A stretch of DNA of 64,000 nt from JAYWDA01 sp043747555 (GTDB lineage Bacteria > Bdellovibrionota > Bdellovibrionia > Bdellovibrionales > Bdellovibrionaceae), in NCBI GenBank assembly GCA_043747555.1, contig JAYTOY010000052.1, positions 1 to 64,000 on the forward strand. The letters run 5' to 3'. The position numbers and the translations under genes were made by a program. Below the pieces are notes generated by a model. It saw only the letters and a list, made by a program, of their open reading frames with translations. It did no database searches and was not told the DNA's origin. Below are positions 10,001 to 17,240 of this stretch, piece after piece (the stretch's first letter is position 1; each line of letters starts with the position of its first letter).

Positions 10001-10240
10001 CGCTTTAATTTTAGGAGCTCCTAAAAGAGACGCAATAATAGGGTAGGTGACCTGCTTTTCAATAATGCTGGGTGATCTGTCCCATTTTGAATAAATAATA
10101 ACTTGAGTGTCTGATAAATCGGGAATTGCATCTAAAGGAATTTTTTTGAGCGAATAAAATCCTGCGCCCATCAAAACACAAGTTAAAGCCAAGACAAGAA
10201 ATCGATGATGAGCTGAGAAATCGATGATTCTTTTAATCAT
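7007..10240 (-). CDS. cusA: CusA-type heavy-metal RND efflux pump
   Basis: 1077 residues, the normal length for heavy-metal RND pumps of the inner membrane, with the expected two halves of transmembrane bundle and periplasmic loop. Several stretches are CusA-like (monovalent Cu/Ag) rather than CzcA-like: PDLSDTQVIIYS, EDGTDLYWARSR, the TM4 region LVDGAIVEVENAY, GRLFRPLALSK and NRIDMLSTGIRSPLG, which holds a Met expected at the metal path. The gene overlaps cusB by one base (TAATG) and the cupredoxin gene by four. The operon partners (CusB with a metal-binding N-terminus, CusC, a cupredoxin) support copper or silver export. The exact ion is inference. Confidence 0.93.
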   Translation of the reverse strand: MIKRIIDFSAHHRFLVLALTCVLMGAGFYSLKKIPLDAIPDLSDTQVIIYSKWDRSPSIIEKQVTYPIIASLLGAPKIKAVRGFSDYGYSYVYVIFEDGTDLYWARSRVVEYLSRISAQLPSGVKTELGPDATSVGWVYQYALVDESKKLNSADLRSLQDWTLRYQLQSVPGVAEVASVGGFVKQFQVRVDPRKLEQLQVTLPQVMDAVRDTNQEGGGRVIEFSGTEAMVRSQGLISKPEDIENAVVTYPEKSRAPILLKQVATVSIGPEMRRGVTDLDGLGDTSGGIIVMRQGEDAPTVIARVKNKLQDIQRSLPDGVKIKPVYDRSDLIHRAIETLKGTLIEELIIVSLVILIFLWHIPSAIVPIVTIPVAVLLAFIPLVLLGQSSNIMSLAGIAISIGVLVDGAIVEVENAYRKIQHWDETGRKEDFFTVRLEALKEVGPAVFFSLLVIAVSFIPIFVLVDQEGRLFRPLALSKNLTMFIAALLAITLDPAMRMLFARADEFKGPRLWLNSLGNKLLVGKYYSEHKHPISRRLFAVYEPVLHWVLMRKKTVLSFSAVAVLSIIPGFMMLGSEFMPTLHEGSLLYMPTAFPGISITEAQRVVTLQDQILKTFPEVETVFGKAGRAETSTDIAPLSMIETTIVLKNKDHWRKKDSWHSWLWSSRISEEELISEMNEKLIFIGMPNIWTMPIKNRIDMLSTGIRSPLGIKIYGDDLKTIQKVAQQVEQVVKEISGTRTVVAERIASGYFLDVQFDRNKLQKYGFSLKMAQDQAMAAIGGDNVSTALLGRERYPIQVRMAPDFRQDLESIRRVLLSSPTGAQLPLKEVADVRINEGASMIRNENASLVGYVYIDPDLEHTDIGSYVEKAKKIVQEKIQLPTGYTLTWSGQYENMERVKERLLFVVPLTLILIMLLLHFNTKSWIKTGIVLLAVPFSLIGAVWFLVFLGYNMSIAAWVGMIALLGLDAETGVFMLMYLDLAYDERKKKNQMSTLQDLHDAVIEGAVHRIRPKLMTVLALFMGLVPIMWSSGAGADVMKRIAAPMIGGLVTSFILELLIYPVIFYIWKSKEILTAPKEIL

Positions 10241-11043
10241 TATTGGCTCCGAATTTTTGCTTCTGAATCCAGAAGAAAATTAGGACCCGTTGAAATAATA
10301 TCTCCCGCTTTTAATCCTGAAAGAATCTGATATTGGCCCTTCGATTTTAAACCCAATTGTACTTTTCGTGGTTCTAAATTATTTCCACCTATAAAAACAT
10401 AAACTAGATCCCTGGTGCCAGCATGCAGAACGGCTTCTTCAGGAATAACGATTTGATCTTTAAAAACGCTTAATAGTTCTCCTTGAAAGCCTGCTTCGAT
10501 TAAAAGAACTGAGGACCCGCCGGTCAGGTGTCCATTGACTCGGACAGTGCGGCTTGAGGGATCCACCAACCGATCTATGGAAATGACTTTTCCCTTAAGT
10601 ATTTTCTCGGACGATGAGGAAGCTACACCTGTAAATTCAGTGCCAACTTTTAATTGTGCAAGATCAGATTCATAGACTTGAAAAATAACTTCTTTCGAGG
10701 AACTGATTCGTCCAGAAACCGGCAATGACCAATTAAAATCTTGTGATACAATCGTAAACTTTGAAATATTTGAGTACTTTTGTTGTTGTTCTGAGACTTC
10801 AAGACTTTCAAGGGATTTTTTCACTTCTGTTGGGCCTGCAGGTGCCGCTTTAACTTTGATCAGAGGCATACCGCAGATGGGACAAGGTCCGCCTTTATGC
10901 TCATGCACTTGCGGATGCATTGGGCAAGTATAGTACTCAGCTGTTTCTGTAACGGTTGTGGTCGCTTCTTCTTTTTTTGTGCAGGCAACGCTTGTAAACA
11001 ACGGTAAAAGAAAAACTAGGCTTAACAAACTTGAGCGGTTCAT
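10240..11043 (-). CDS. cusB: CusB-type membrane fusion protein with heavy-metal-binding N-terminus
   Basis: A lipoprotein-like signal (LFTSVAC) leads a 267-residue periplasmic adaptor. Residues about 38-66 form a heavy-metal-binding domain, with YYTCPMHPQVHEHKGG and PCPICGMPLI. The rest carries adaptor beta-barrel and membrane-proximal segments (GRISSSKEV, GTEFTGVASSS, VDPSSRTVRVNGHL, VIPEEAVL). It is shorter than E. coli CusB (about 400 residues) and lacks most of the helical hairpin, so docking to CusC may differ. The start overlaps the cusC stop by ATGA and its own stop overlaps cusA. Confidence 0.9.
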   Translation of the reverse strand: MNRSSLLSLVFLLPLFTSVACTKKEEATTTVTETAEYYTCPMHPQVHEHKGGPCPICGMPLIKVKAAPAGPTEVKKSLESLEVSEQQQKYSNISKFTIVSQDFNWSLPVSGRISSSKEVIFQVYESDLAQLKVGTEFTGVASSSSEKILKGKVISIDRLVDPSSRTVRVNGHLTGGSSVLLIEAGFQGELLSVFKDQIVIPEEAVLHAGTRDLVYVFIGGNNLEPRKVQLGLKSKGQYQILSGLKAGDIISTGPNFLLDSEAKIRSQ

Positions 11044-12239
11044 AGATTAGCTCCTTGGCCCATAAGAACCATCAGTTCGGAAATTGATTTTTCAAACTCT
11101 AAGCGCGTCTCTACTGATTTTAATTTAAGATCTAGGTAATCAAGCATCACAGTTCGATGTTCATTTAAACCTTCCATAGTCCTTTGTGATAAATTCTGAA
11201 CTAGAGCCATTCGTTTCTGAGCTCGCGGTAATAACTTTGTTTCAAGAAGACTTAATTGATGATTTAAGTTCTCAATTTTTAAAGTGACCGATTTTAATTT
11301 TATTTCTGTTTCTATTTCAGCTTTTTTAAGTTCTGCCTGGGCCCGCTGGCTTCGGCCCAAGGCTTCCGCAGATTCAGACTTAGGCTGCCAGAAAAATAAA
11401 AAGGGCAGGGTTATTCCAACCATCAATTCGTCACTTCGGGGGTTAAGTTCATTTCCATTGTAGCCGCGATACCTGACAATAATATCTGGAAGGTAGTTTT
11501 GCTTTTGCAAGTTCTTATTGGCCTCGGCCGCTTGCACTTCCTTTTCCTTCCATTGGATAACAATGCTTTTTGACTTTGGATCAGCGTCAATTTTTTGTAA
11601 AGGTGGAGCGACCGGCTTCGTGTTATCTAAAGAAATATCCGGAGCATAAGATTTTAAAAGAAGTCTTTTCTCGGCAAAGGTTGTCTCAGCAATGATGATC
11701 TCATTTTCAAGTAAATCCACTTCGGACTCGATCCCTAAAAGGTGGACCTGAGCGGCGCTGTCCGAGCGGGTCGTACTACGACTGATTTTGGCGTGTGTTT
11801 TTAGCCAGTCCTTTTTTTCTTTAGCGATATTTAGTTTTTCAAAGCTTTCCCAAAATTCAAAATAAGCTAAGCGCGCCTTACTTAAAATTAGGCTAGCTCC
11901 ATAAGCTTGATTTGATTTCTGAACTTCAGACTCTAAGCGCCTGGCATCAATGTCCTTTTTTATTTTTGTAGGAAATGGAATCTGTTGCTCTATTTCTAGG
12001 CCGCGATTGGTGCCCGAGCTGTCTTTCATTTGCATCAGCCCAATCATTGGAGGACTGATGCGGATTCCTTGGGACCTTGCGACCGCTTCTGACGTCAAGG
12101 CTTTTTCGATTTGCAGATCAGGACTCTGGTTTTGAACCTGACTCAAAAACTCATTTAACGTCAGCATTGATGCCGCAGGTGCCTGGAGTGAGGCTAATAT
12201 CAGGGCTAAAATAAGATGATGACGGTATAACATATTCAT
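11040..12239 (-). CDS. cusC: CusC/CzcC-type TolC-family outer membrane efflux protein
   Basis: A signal peptide precedes a TolC-family protein of about 400 residues with long coiled-coil helices and the internal-repeat pattern typical of outer membrane efflux channels. It is the first gene of the efflux operon. The -10 element of the proposed ECF promoter ends at 12242, so the transcript probably starts almost at the first codons. The ATG at 12239 or the second ATG at 12233 would then be used with little or no leader. No Shine-Dalgarno sequence is seen. Confidence 0.9.
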   Translation of the reverse strand: MNMLYRHHLILALILASLQAPAASMLTLNEFLSQVQNQSPDLQIEKALTSEAVARSQGIRISPPMIGLMQMKDSSGTNRGLEIEQQIPFPTKIKKDIDARRLESEVQKSNQAYGASLILSKARLAYFEFWESFEKLNIAKEKKDWLKTHAKISRSTTRSDSAAQVHLLGIESEVDLLENEIIIAETTFAEKRLLLKSYAPDISLDNTKPVAPPLQKIDADPKSKSIVIQWKEKEVQAAEANKNLQKQNYLPDIIVRYRGYNGNELNPRSDELMVGITLPFLFFWQPKSESAEALGRSQRAQAELKKAEIETEIKLKSVTLKIENLNHQLSLLETKLLPRAQKRMALVQNLSQRTMEGLNEHRTVMLDYLDLKLKSVETRLEFEKSISELMVLMGQGANL

Positions 12240-12241
12240 AG

Positions 12242-12269
12242 ATACGAGCCCAGCCTTCCATTTGTGACA
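12242..12269 (-). promoter_or_regulatory. Proposed ECF-sigma promoter for the cus operon
   Basis: Reading leftward, TGTCACA (12269-12263) is followed after 16 bases by CGTAT (12246-12242). The same two elements with the same 16-base spacer occur on the other strand in front of the adjacent ECF sigma gene. TGTCACA at -35 and CGT-type -10 elements are known for some ECF sigma groups. The identical divergent pair is direct sequence observation; its use by this sigma factor is inference. Confidence 0.75.
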
Positions 12270-12320
12270 GCGAAATGCAACCCACTGATATCCTTATATT
12301 TTTGACTTTATTTGCAAGCC

Positions 12321-12348
12321 TGTCACAATCAAGGTTGTGAACTCGTAT
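12321..12348 (+). promoter_or_regulatory. Proposed autoregulated ECF-sigma promoter
   Basis: TGTCACA (12321-12327) is followed by 16 bases and CGTAT (12344-12348), mirroring the cus-operon promoter. Transcription would begin near 12355, only a few bases before the sigma gene's ATG at 12360, so the message would be close to leaderless. Positive autoregulation is the usual arrangement for ECF sigma factors. Confidence 0.75.
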
Positions 12349-12359
12349 TAGAGGTGTGG

Positions 12360-12884
12360 ATGGCCGTATCAGACGAAGACCTTATGAAAAGCTATGTGAA
12401 GGACGATGCGATGGCCTTTGAAATTCTTTATCAGCGTTATTCTGGAAAAGTTCTTGGCTACCTGATTCAAAAAACTCGTTCGAAAGTTTTGGCCGAAGAT
12501 TTAACTCAAGATGTTTTCTTGAAATTGCACAGGTCCCGCGGACTGTACAACCCTGATCTGGATTTTGCTCCGTGGTTATTTACGATAGCACGTTCAGTTT
12601 TCCTAGATTCAGTGAAAAGGCGCTCGCTGGAAGATCTCACAGAAGCCAAAGATTTTGAGCAAATTCCTGCGGTGATTGAGTCTGAAAAAGCCAGCCTCGA
12701 TTTAAGCAGCCTGCCCGAGATTCAAAAAAAAGTTGTTGGTCTGCGGGTTTATGAGGAAGCGACCTTCGAAGAGATTGCAGAAAAACTTTCAACCACACCG
12801 CAGAATATTCGACAAATCTTCAGTCGCGCCGTCAAGAATTTAAAATCGATTTTTGGAAAGGATGAAGTGAATGAAACTGAATGA
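12360..12884 (+). CDS. ECF RNA polymerase sigma factor
   Basis: About 174 residues with sigma region 2 (MAFEILYQRYSGKVLGYLIQKT, then AEDLTQDVFLKLH and FAPWLFTIARSVFLD) and region 4 (LPEIQKKVVGLRVYEEATFEEIAEKLSTTPQNIRQ). The ATG chosen is just ahead of region 2; an in-frame TTG at 12312 lies inside the promoter and is unlikely. It is divergent from the copper efflux operon, and the next gene, overlapping by 14 bases, is a membrane protein that is probably its anti-sigma factor. The likely circuit is metal or envelope stress, release of the sigma factor, then expression of sigma and efflux genes. Confidence 0.93.
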   Translation: MAVSDEDLMKSYVKDDAMAFEILYQRYSGKVLGYLIQKTRSKVLAEDLTQDVFLKLHRSRGLYNPDLDFAPWLFTIARSVFLDSVKRRSLEDLTEAKDFEQIPAVIESEKASLDLSSLPEIQKKVVGLRVYEEATFEEIAEKLSTTPQNIRQIFSRAVKNLKSIFGKDEVNETE

Positions 12885-13398
12885 TAAAGACGTTTTAAAA
12901 AAAGACTTCCAAGAATTTTCTCAAATTGAAAATGAGGCGGTGAACGTTCCGGAATCAATTTTTAGATCTGTAAAAAGTCGCCTTTTCCCAAGTCCATGGA
13001 AGGTATTCTTAAAAATTTCAGCTATTCATGGTTTGGTGGGTTTTTTATCCCTTGGTATTTGCAGCCAATTTGGTTTAAATCCCTTCAATATAAATCATTC
13101 TTTGTCAGAGTGGCTTATGCAGACAGCAGGCCATAGTGTTTGCATGGTTTTTTGCGGCGTCTTTTTTGTAGCAACGACCTACATTCTAGCCAATTTGATT
13201 TTAAGTATTGAAGAGCTCAACGCTGTTCGCAAGTTCAAGGGTCTGCAAGTGGGCATCCTGTCGTTGGGATCCTTAGCCGTATTTTATTTCTTTGGTGGGC
13301 AGATGGTTCTTAGTTTTACTCTTCTGTGGATGGTGGGAGCAGTCCTTGGAGGTTTAATGACAATCGAAGGAAGTTATCAGATCCGGCGTGTTTCTTAA
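12871..13398 (+). CDS. Membrane protein, probable anti-sigma factor
   Basis: 175 residues: a charged cytoplasmic N-terminus of about 45 residues, then four hydrophobic segments near 48-70, 88-112, 122-141 and 144-166. There is no recognisable zinc anti-sigma (ZAS) motif. The start overlaps the sigma gene, which implies translational coupling, and that is the main reason for calling it the sigma regulator. A His and several Cys in the membrane region (GHSVCMVFCG, GICSQFG) are possible metal ligands. The family was not recognised, so the role is inference. Confidence 0.7.
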   Translation: MKLNDKDVLKKDFQEFSQIENEAVNVPESIFRSVKSRLFPSPWKVFLKISAIHGLVGFLSLGICSQFGLNPFNINHSLSEWLMQTAGHSVCMVFCGVFFVATTYILANLILSIEELNAVRKFKGLQVGILSLGSLAVFYFFGGQMVLSFTLLWMVGAVLGGLMTIEGSYQIRRVS

Positions 13399-14321
13399 AC
13401 GACGTCGTCAGATTCTAAAGCGCACGGATGATCAGGGTCATTGCCCAACTCAATCTGTAAGGTTGAATGCTGGACTTTAAATTTTCGGTGAAGTTCTTCT
13501 GAGATATGATGAAGAAAAGAATCCCCGGGGTGCCCACCTGGCATGACCAAGTGGGCAGTCATTGCATTTTCAGTGGTGCTCATTCCCCAAATATGCAGAT
13601 CATGCACATTCTCGACGCCCTGTTTTTCTTTTAGAAAATAAAGAACCTCTGACGCATTAATTCCGGAAGGCACGGCATTCAAGGCAAGTTTCGCCGACTC
13701 TTTTAGAAGTCCCCAAGTCCCTCGCAGAATGACAAGACTAACAAATAAACTGACCATAGGATCTAGCCAGTTCCAGCCGGTCTTCAGCATAATAAAGCCC
13801 GCAACAGCGACACCCGCTGAAACCAAGGCGTCTCCCAACATGTGCAGGTAGGCACCCTTAATATTAAGATCACTTTTTCGTCCTGATGAAAATAAGTAAG
13901 CCGTTGCGCCGTTAATTAAAATTCCTGCAAATGCCACGGCGATGACTGTTCCGCCTTCCACAGTCGGAGGGGACTTAAATCGACCGATAGCTTCCCAAGC
14001 AATGCCTCCAAGCGCTAGCAGCAGGAAGACAGCATTGGCAAGGGCTGCTAAAATAGAACTGCTACGCAATCCAAATGTAAAGTTCTGTGACGGTTTTCTT
14101 CGAACTAATAGGGTTGCAACCCAGGCAACCGCTAAACCTAGAACGTCACTTAGGTTGTGACCAGCATCCGCCAGAAGCGCCAAGGAATTTGTCGCGATAC
14201 CAAAGCTTCCTTCAATGACAACAAAAGAAATATTTAAAAAAATTCCGATCGCAAAAGCTCTATCAAAATTAACTGAGGTATGGCTATGATGTTCGTGATG
14301 ATTGTGATCATGGGGATGCAT
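13395..14321 (-). CDS. Cation diffusion facilitator (CzcD/ZitB-like metal exporter)
   Basis: 308 residues, normal for the CDF family. The His-rich N-terminus (MHPHDHNHHEHHSH) is typical of zinc exporters. Six membrane helices follow, including the family motif LLADAGHNLSDVLGLAVAW with the HxxxD zinc site, a second metal site at LGDALVSAGV, and a C-terminal cytoplasmic metallo-chaperone-like domain (VHDLHIWGM, HCx-type end with HPCALESDDVV). It transports Zn2+ or related divalent ions out of the cytoplasm. It converges on the anti-sigma gene with a 4-base overlap and starts 14 bases after the lipoprotein gene upstream. Confidence 0.93.
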   Translation of the reverse strand: MHPHDHNHHEHHSHTSVNFDRAFAIGIFLNISFVVIEGSFGIATNSLALLADAGHNLSDVLGLAVAWVATLLVRRKPSQNFTFGLRSSSILAALANAVFLLLALGGIAWEAIGRFKSPPTVEGGTVIAVAFAGILINGATAYLFSSGRKSDLNIKGAYLHMLGDALVSAGVAVAGFIMLKTGWNWLDPMVSLFVSLVILRGTWGLLKESAKLALNAVPSGINASEVLYFLKEKQGVENVHDLHIWGMSTTENAMTAHLVMPGGHPGDSFLHHISEELHRKFKVQHSTLQIELGNDPDHPCALESDDVV

Positions 14322-14335
14322 AATAAATATCCATT

Positions 14336-15172
14336 CTACTTTACAGTGCTGTCGGTGTTATCAAGTTCATCATTCTCGTCGCGGTCGTGTCCAAAATTAG
14401 CTTGAGTATGAAGGCCATCTTTAAAACAAGTGTATAAATCTGTCGCCGAGGCGTTGATCGTTGGACAAGGATTCGCAGCGGGGACACGGTTCGTGGGATC
14501 TATATTTATGCCATTAGTCACTGCTGCAAGGTTGATTCGTTTAAAAAGATTGGCGGTTTTAACTGACAATAAAAGAACACCATTATCGGGAGGAGAAACT
14601 GGATTGGGACCCGAAACTTCATAAGTTATTCCTTCATCGGACCGAACAATAAAAGACAAGCCATTTACTTGCCCCGCAAAGTAGACGGCATAGTTTGTCA
14701 TCCCTACCGGTGCTCCAGGTGCAGCAAAATCAAGTTTTTGAAAAATGGCTTTAAATCTAAGAATCGGCGGAGTGATTAAAATTGCGCCAAAAAAAGGCGG
14801 ATTGGACGCCAGCATATTTATAGCATAGGGTCCGACATATTTAACATCGGCAGTTTCGCCGCCGCCACTAGTTTGTGTGCTTCTGATTTCTATGGTCTTT
14901 AATGCCATCCAATAATCTGAAAGTGTGACAGTTCGGCCAGTAGAATCTTGTAAGGCCGGCGGTGCCAAGGCAAAAACCTTATTTATAAAAAGATTTGGCA
15001 ATATGTGAAAGTGTTTAACAATCGCTGGAGAAGCCACTTGCGACGACGCAGTTATTTTCATATTTACTGTTACGGGATTGCCTGTCGTAGTTCCACCATT
15101 ATCACTTTTTTGGCAGCCGGAAAGTAAGAACGAAATTAAGTTCAAGAAAAGGACAAGTTTGATTTTATTCAT
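14336..15172 (-). CDS. Secreted lipoprotein, paralogue A of the TIGR02147-flanking pair
   Basis: Signal peptide with lipobox (FLLSGC), then about 255 residues. The central part (KYVGPYAINML, RFKAIFQKLDF, NGVLLLSVKTANLFKRINLAAV) is weakly reminiscent of DUF4382 carbohydrate-binding-type lipoproteins. The C-terminus carries NPCPTINASATDLYTC and an acidic DRDENDELDNTD loop that could bind calcium. It is homologous over most of its length to the gene at 16102-16947, on the other side of the regulator. Its ATG comes one base after the regulator's stop codon, so the two are surely co-transcribed. Function unknown. Confidence 0.8.
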   Translation of the reverse strand: MNKIKLVLFLNLISFLLSGCQKSDNGGTTTGNPVTVNMKITASSQVASPAIVKHFHILPNLFINKVFALAPPALQDSTGRTVTLSDYWMALKTIEIRSTQTSGGGETADVKYVGPYAINMLASNPPFFGAILITPPILRFKAIFQKLDFAAPGAPVGMTNYAVYFAGQVNGLSFIVRSDEGITYEVSGPNPVSPPDNGVLLLSVKTANLFKRINLAAVTNGINIDPTNRVPAANPCPTINASATDLYTCFKDGLHTQANFGHDRDENDELDNTDSTVK

Positions 15173-15173
15173 T

Positions 15174-16040
15174 TTAACGGCCCTTTCTTGTTATTGATGT
15201 TAACGGGACTGCGGCCAGAGTGATATGATAAACTTCACTATCTAGATCTTGCGTCGTGTTTTTAGCAGCATCCAGGTCGTTTATAAAATCCGATATTTTT
15301 AATTTTAAGGCTGCAAATTCTTTGCCCGAAAGAGTTCTTGTGTGCCCCATGATCGAGCGCTGATCCCTTGGTGTATTTTCAATGGAATCTTCAATTTTGT
15401 CTAGCATTTGACGGTGAAAGTCTGATAATGAGATGCGAAAAACTCCATCTTCACACTGAAGAGATTTTTTTGCCGTCGCTGTTTTTCCATCCGGTGATAC
15501 ACTAATAAAACCATGATTTTTTAAAAAATCGAGAATATTTTGAATTTCGGTCAGGCCAATTTTGGCATTGAGCCGTTCTTGAATCCAGGCTGGGCTTAAT
15601 TGAAAATCAGGAAGATTTAACATTTCCCTTATGGCTACGTTTTCCCAACGATTTAAGTATTTAAAAACTTCAATTTCTGATGAGTTGTTAAATTGATATT
15701 CTTTCATTTTTTGCAAATCTTTTAAAGCTTCGGAGCGAATCTCTGGGTTTTCAGATTCGCCCATCGTGCGCAGAAGATTCAAAATTTTTTGTTCCCGCTT
15801 GGCGAGGCCTAGGTGTGGAATCAACTTTTCAAAGGCGGATTCAGACAGCCGTCGTTGGCCGCTTAAAACCATCGGTAAGTAGCCGACGGCGACGTGGGCT
15901 TTGCGTGAAAGATTTCGAAGACTAAAATTTGATTCATGAATTTTCATATATTTCAGCCAGTCCTTTAGAAAAACAAAATAGTCGTGATATTTTTCAATCT
16001 GCGGGCGATTTTCTGTTTTTAAATCTTGTTTTGTTTTCAT
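15174..16040 (-). CDS. TIGR02147-family (DUF4423) transcriptional regulator
   Basis: About 288 residues with the family's layout: an N-terminal HTH-like part (KYHDYFVFLKDWLKYMK, NFSLRNLSRKAHVAVGYLPMVLSGQRRLSESAFEKL) and a C-terminal domain ending SGKEFAALKLKISDFINDLD. The family is prominent in Fibrobacter and Bdellovibrio and is usually found beside secreted or surface proteins, as here. I chose the ATG at 16040. An in-frame TTG at 16079 lies inside a 26-bp inverted repeat that also holds an AAGGAG. The gene sits between two paralogous lipoprotein genes on the same strand, so it probably controls them. Confidence 0.85.
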   Translation of the reverse strand: MKTKQDLKTENRPQIEKYHDYFVFLKDWLKYMKIHESNFSLRNLSRKAHVAVGYLPMVLSGQRRLSESAFEKLIPHLGLAKREQKILNLLRTMGESENPEIRSEALKDLQKMKEYQFNNSSEIEVFKYLNRWENVAIREMLNLPDFQLSPAWIQERLNAKIGLTEIQNILDFLKNHGFISVSPDGKTATAKKSLQCEDGVFRISLSDFHRQMLDKIEDSIENTPRDQRSIMGHTRTLSGKEFAALKLKISDFINDLDAAKNTTQDLDSEVYHITLAAVPLTSITRKGR

Positions 16041-16063
16041 CGAAGTCTCGCAGTGTGAATAAT

Positions 16064-16089
16064 AAGGAGCTAGTTTCAACTAGCTCCTT
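16064..16089. promoter_or_regulatory. 26-bp inverted repeat at the regulator's translation start
   Basis: AAGGAGCTAGTT and AACTAGCTCCTT are perfect 12-base arms around a 2-base centre. The repeat lies in the 22-base gap after paralogue B and runs into the first possible codons of the TIGR02147 gene. In the minus-strand RNA it hides an AAGGAG ribosome site. No U-run follows. It could be an attenuator or mRNA-stabilising hairpin that lets paralogue B be made in excess of the regulator. Confidence 0.6.
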
Positions 16090-16101
16090 GCAGTGATAAT
16101 G

Positions 16102-16947
16102 TTAGTTAGTTTGATGAACTTCACTTTCGGTAACGTCAAGTTCACCGCTATGATTAGAGTCTTGGCCCATCTGTGATTTCAGCTCTAAACCCCGGCGAAT
16201 GCAGGTGTAAATGTCTGCGGCTGATGCGTCTATCAAAGGGCAAGGGTTCGCAGCGGCGAGACGGTTAGATGGAGTGATGACAACGTTAGCGTTGACTGCT
16301 GCCATATTTATTTTGCTAAAAATATCAGCCAGGCGGACGGATATTAAAATATCACTACTGCCATCTAGCGGAAGTCCCTTAGGGCCAGCAATGATAATTT
16401 GCGCGCCGTCGGTGCTTGTGTACGAAAAAGTGAAACCATTGACAGCGCCATTTAAATAAATACTATTTCCAGTCATTTGCGCTGGGACGCCAGTCGGAAT
16501 TGATGATCCAGCATGGAGCACAAATTCAATTCGGCGATAACTTCCAGCAGGAAGGCTTTGTGTATCAATAGGACTTGGCATCGTTGATAATAGATCCACA
16601 AAATAGGGACCGACAAATTTAACTGAGTCTTCTTCTCCGACGGATGCTGTTTCGGCTAATTTAAATTTAATAGTTTTAACAGCCACCCATGCTTGATTTA
16701 AAGTGACGGCTGCCGAATTTGAATCACGCAAACCCGCTGGCGCAAAAGCCACAGCTTTTGTTAATAGCAGACTCATCAATGAGGGCTTATTGTAAGCAAC
16801 CCCTGGAGCTTTTGCAGAGCTTGTAAATACAACGGGAGTTGACACCATAGGAACTGATTGCGCTAACTCAGCAGGAATTTTTGCACATGATGAGAGTGCG
16901 ATAACAGCGCCGACTTTTAAAAATGCATTCTTATAGCTTTGTTTCAT
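16102..16947 (-). CDS. Secreted lipoprotein, paralogue B of the TIGR02147-flanking pair
   Basis: 281 residues with a lipobox (ALSSC). It shares with paralogue A the blocks SVKFVGPYFVDLLS, RRIEFVLHAG, LISVRLADIFSKINMAAV, NPCPLIDASAADIYTC and an acidic DSNHSGELDVTE loop near the end. The LPAGSYRRIEF segment resembles DUF4382-type proteins. A clear ribosome site (GGAGG) precedes the ATG. The upstream 290 bases contain three separate palindromes, so it is probably the regulated first gene of this three-gene unit. Function unknown. Confidence 0.8.
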   Translation of the reverse strand: MKQSYKNAFLKVGAVIALSSCAKIPAELAQSVPMVSTPVVFTSSAKAPGVAYNKPSLMSLLLTKAVAFAPAGLRDSNSAAVTLNQAWVAVKTIKFKLAETASVGEEDSVKFVGPYFVDLLSTMPSPIDTQSLPAGSYRRIEFVLHAGSSIPTGVPAQMTGNSIYLNGAVNGFTFSYTSTDGAQIIIAGPKGLPLDGSSDILISVRLADIFSKINMAAVNANVVITPSNRLAAANPCPLIDASAADIYTCIRRGLELKSQMGQDSNHSGELDVTESEVHQTN

Positions 16948-17050
16948 AAAACCTCCTTGGTTTTGGGTTCATCGATCCTTTGAAGAACTTAAAGTGCGTG
17001 ATCGAAGTACACTTACAGTTTAGGCGGGCCTCAGAAGAATTACTATAAAA

Positions 17051-17064
17051 ATCACAAATGTGAT
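17051..17064. repeat. Inverted repeat ATCACA-AA-TGTGAT upstream of paralogue B
   Basis: Six-base arms with a two-base centre, about 105 bases upstream of the lipoprotein start. The half-sites look CRP/FNR-like but the orientation and spacing are not those of a CRP site. It is a candidate operator for the adjacent regulator. Confidence 0.4.
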
Positions 17065-17093
17065 CAGTTAATTGCCTTAGAAGTTGAAAAAGA

Positions 17094-17112
17094 ATCCTAT
17101 AATTAATAGGAT
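17094..17112. repeat. Inverted repeat ATCCTAT-AATTA-ATAGGAT
   Basis: Perfect seven-base arms around a five-base centre, within the intergenic region in front of paralogue B. Together with the repeats at 17051 and 17155 it makes three palindromes in about 115 bases. Confidence 0.45.
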
Positions 17113-17154
17113 ATCATCAATATTATAATGATACTTTTACATTAAGAATATTTA

Positions 17155-17166
17155 AAGTGATCACTT
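17155..17166. repeat. 12-bp palindrome AAGTGATCACTT
   Basis: A perfect palindrome with the core GTGATCAC, also partly present in the TGTGATCA at 17059. It lies between the methyltransferase gene's end and the lipoprotein promoter region and could be an operator. Confidence 0.4.
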
Positions 17167-17240
17167 GCGATGGAAATTTTTCTCGTTCTGAGACAGCTTG
17201 TGGTCGCTGGCCTTAAGCCTTGTGCAGGCGCAGTGGTCGA

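Noticed and set aside
17051..17064. CRP-binding site
   Set aside because: The half-sites are in the reverse arrangement, with two bases between; CRP sites have TGTGA then TCACA six bases apart.
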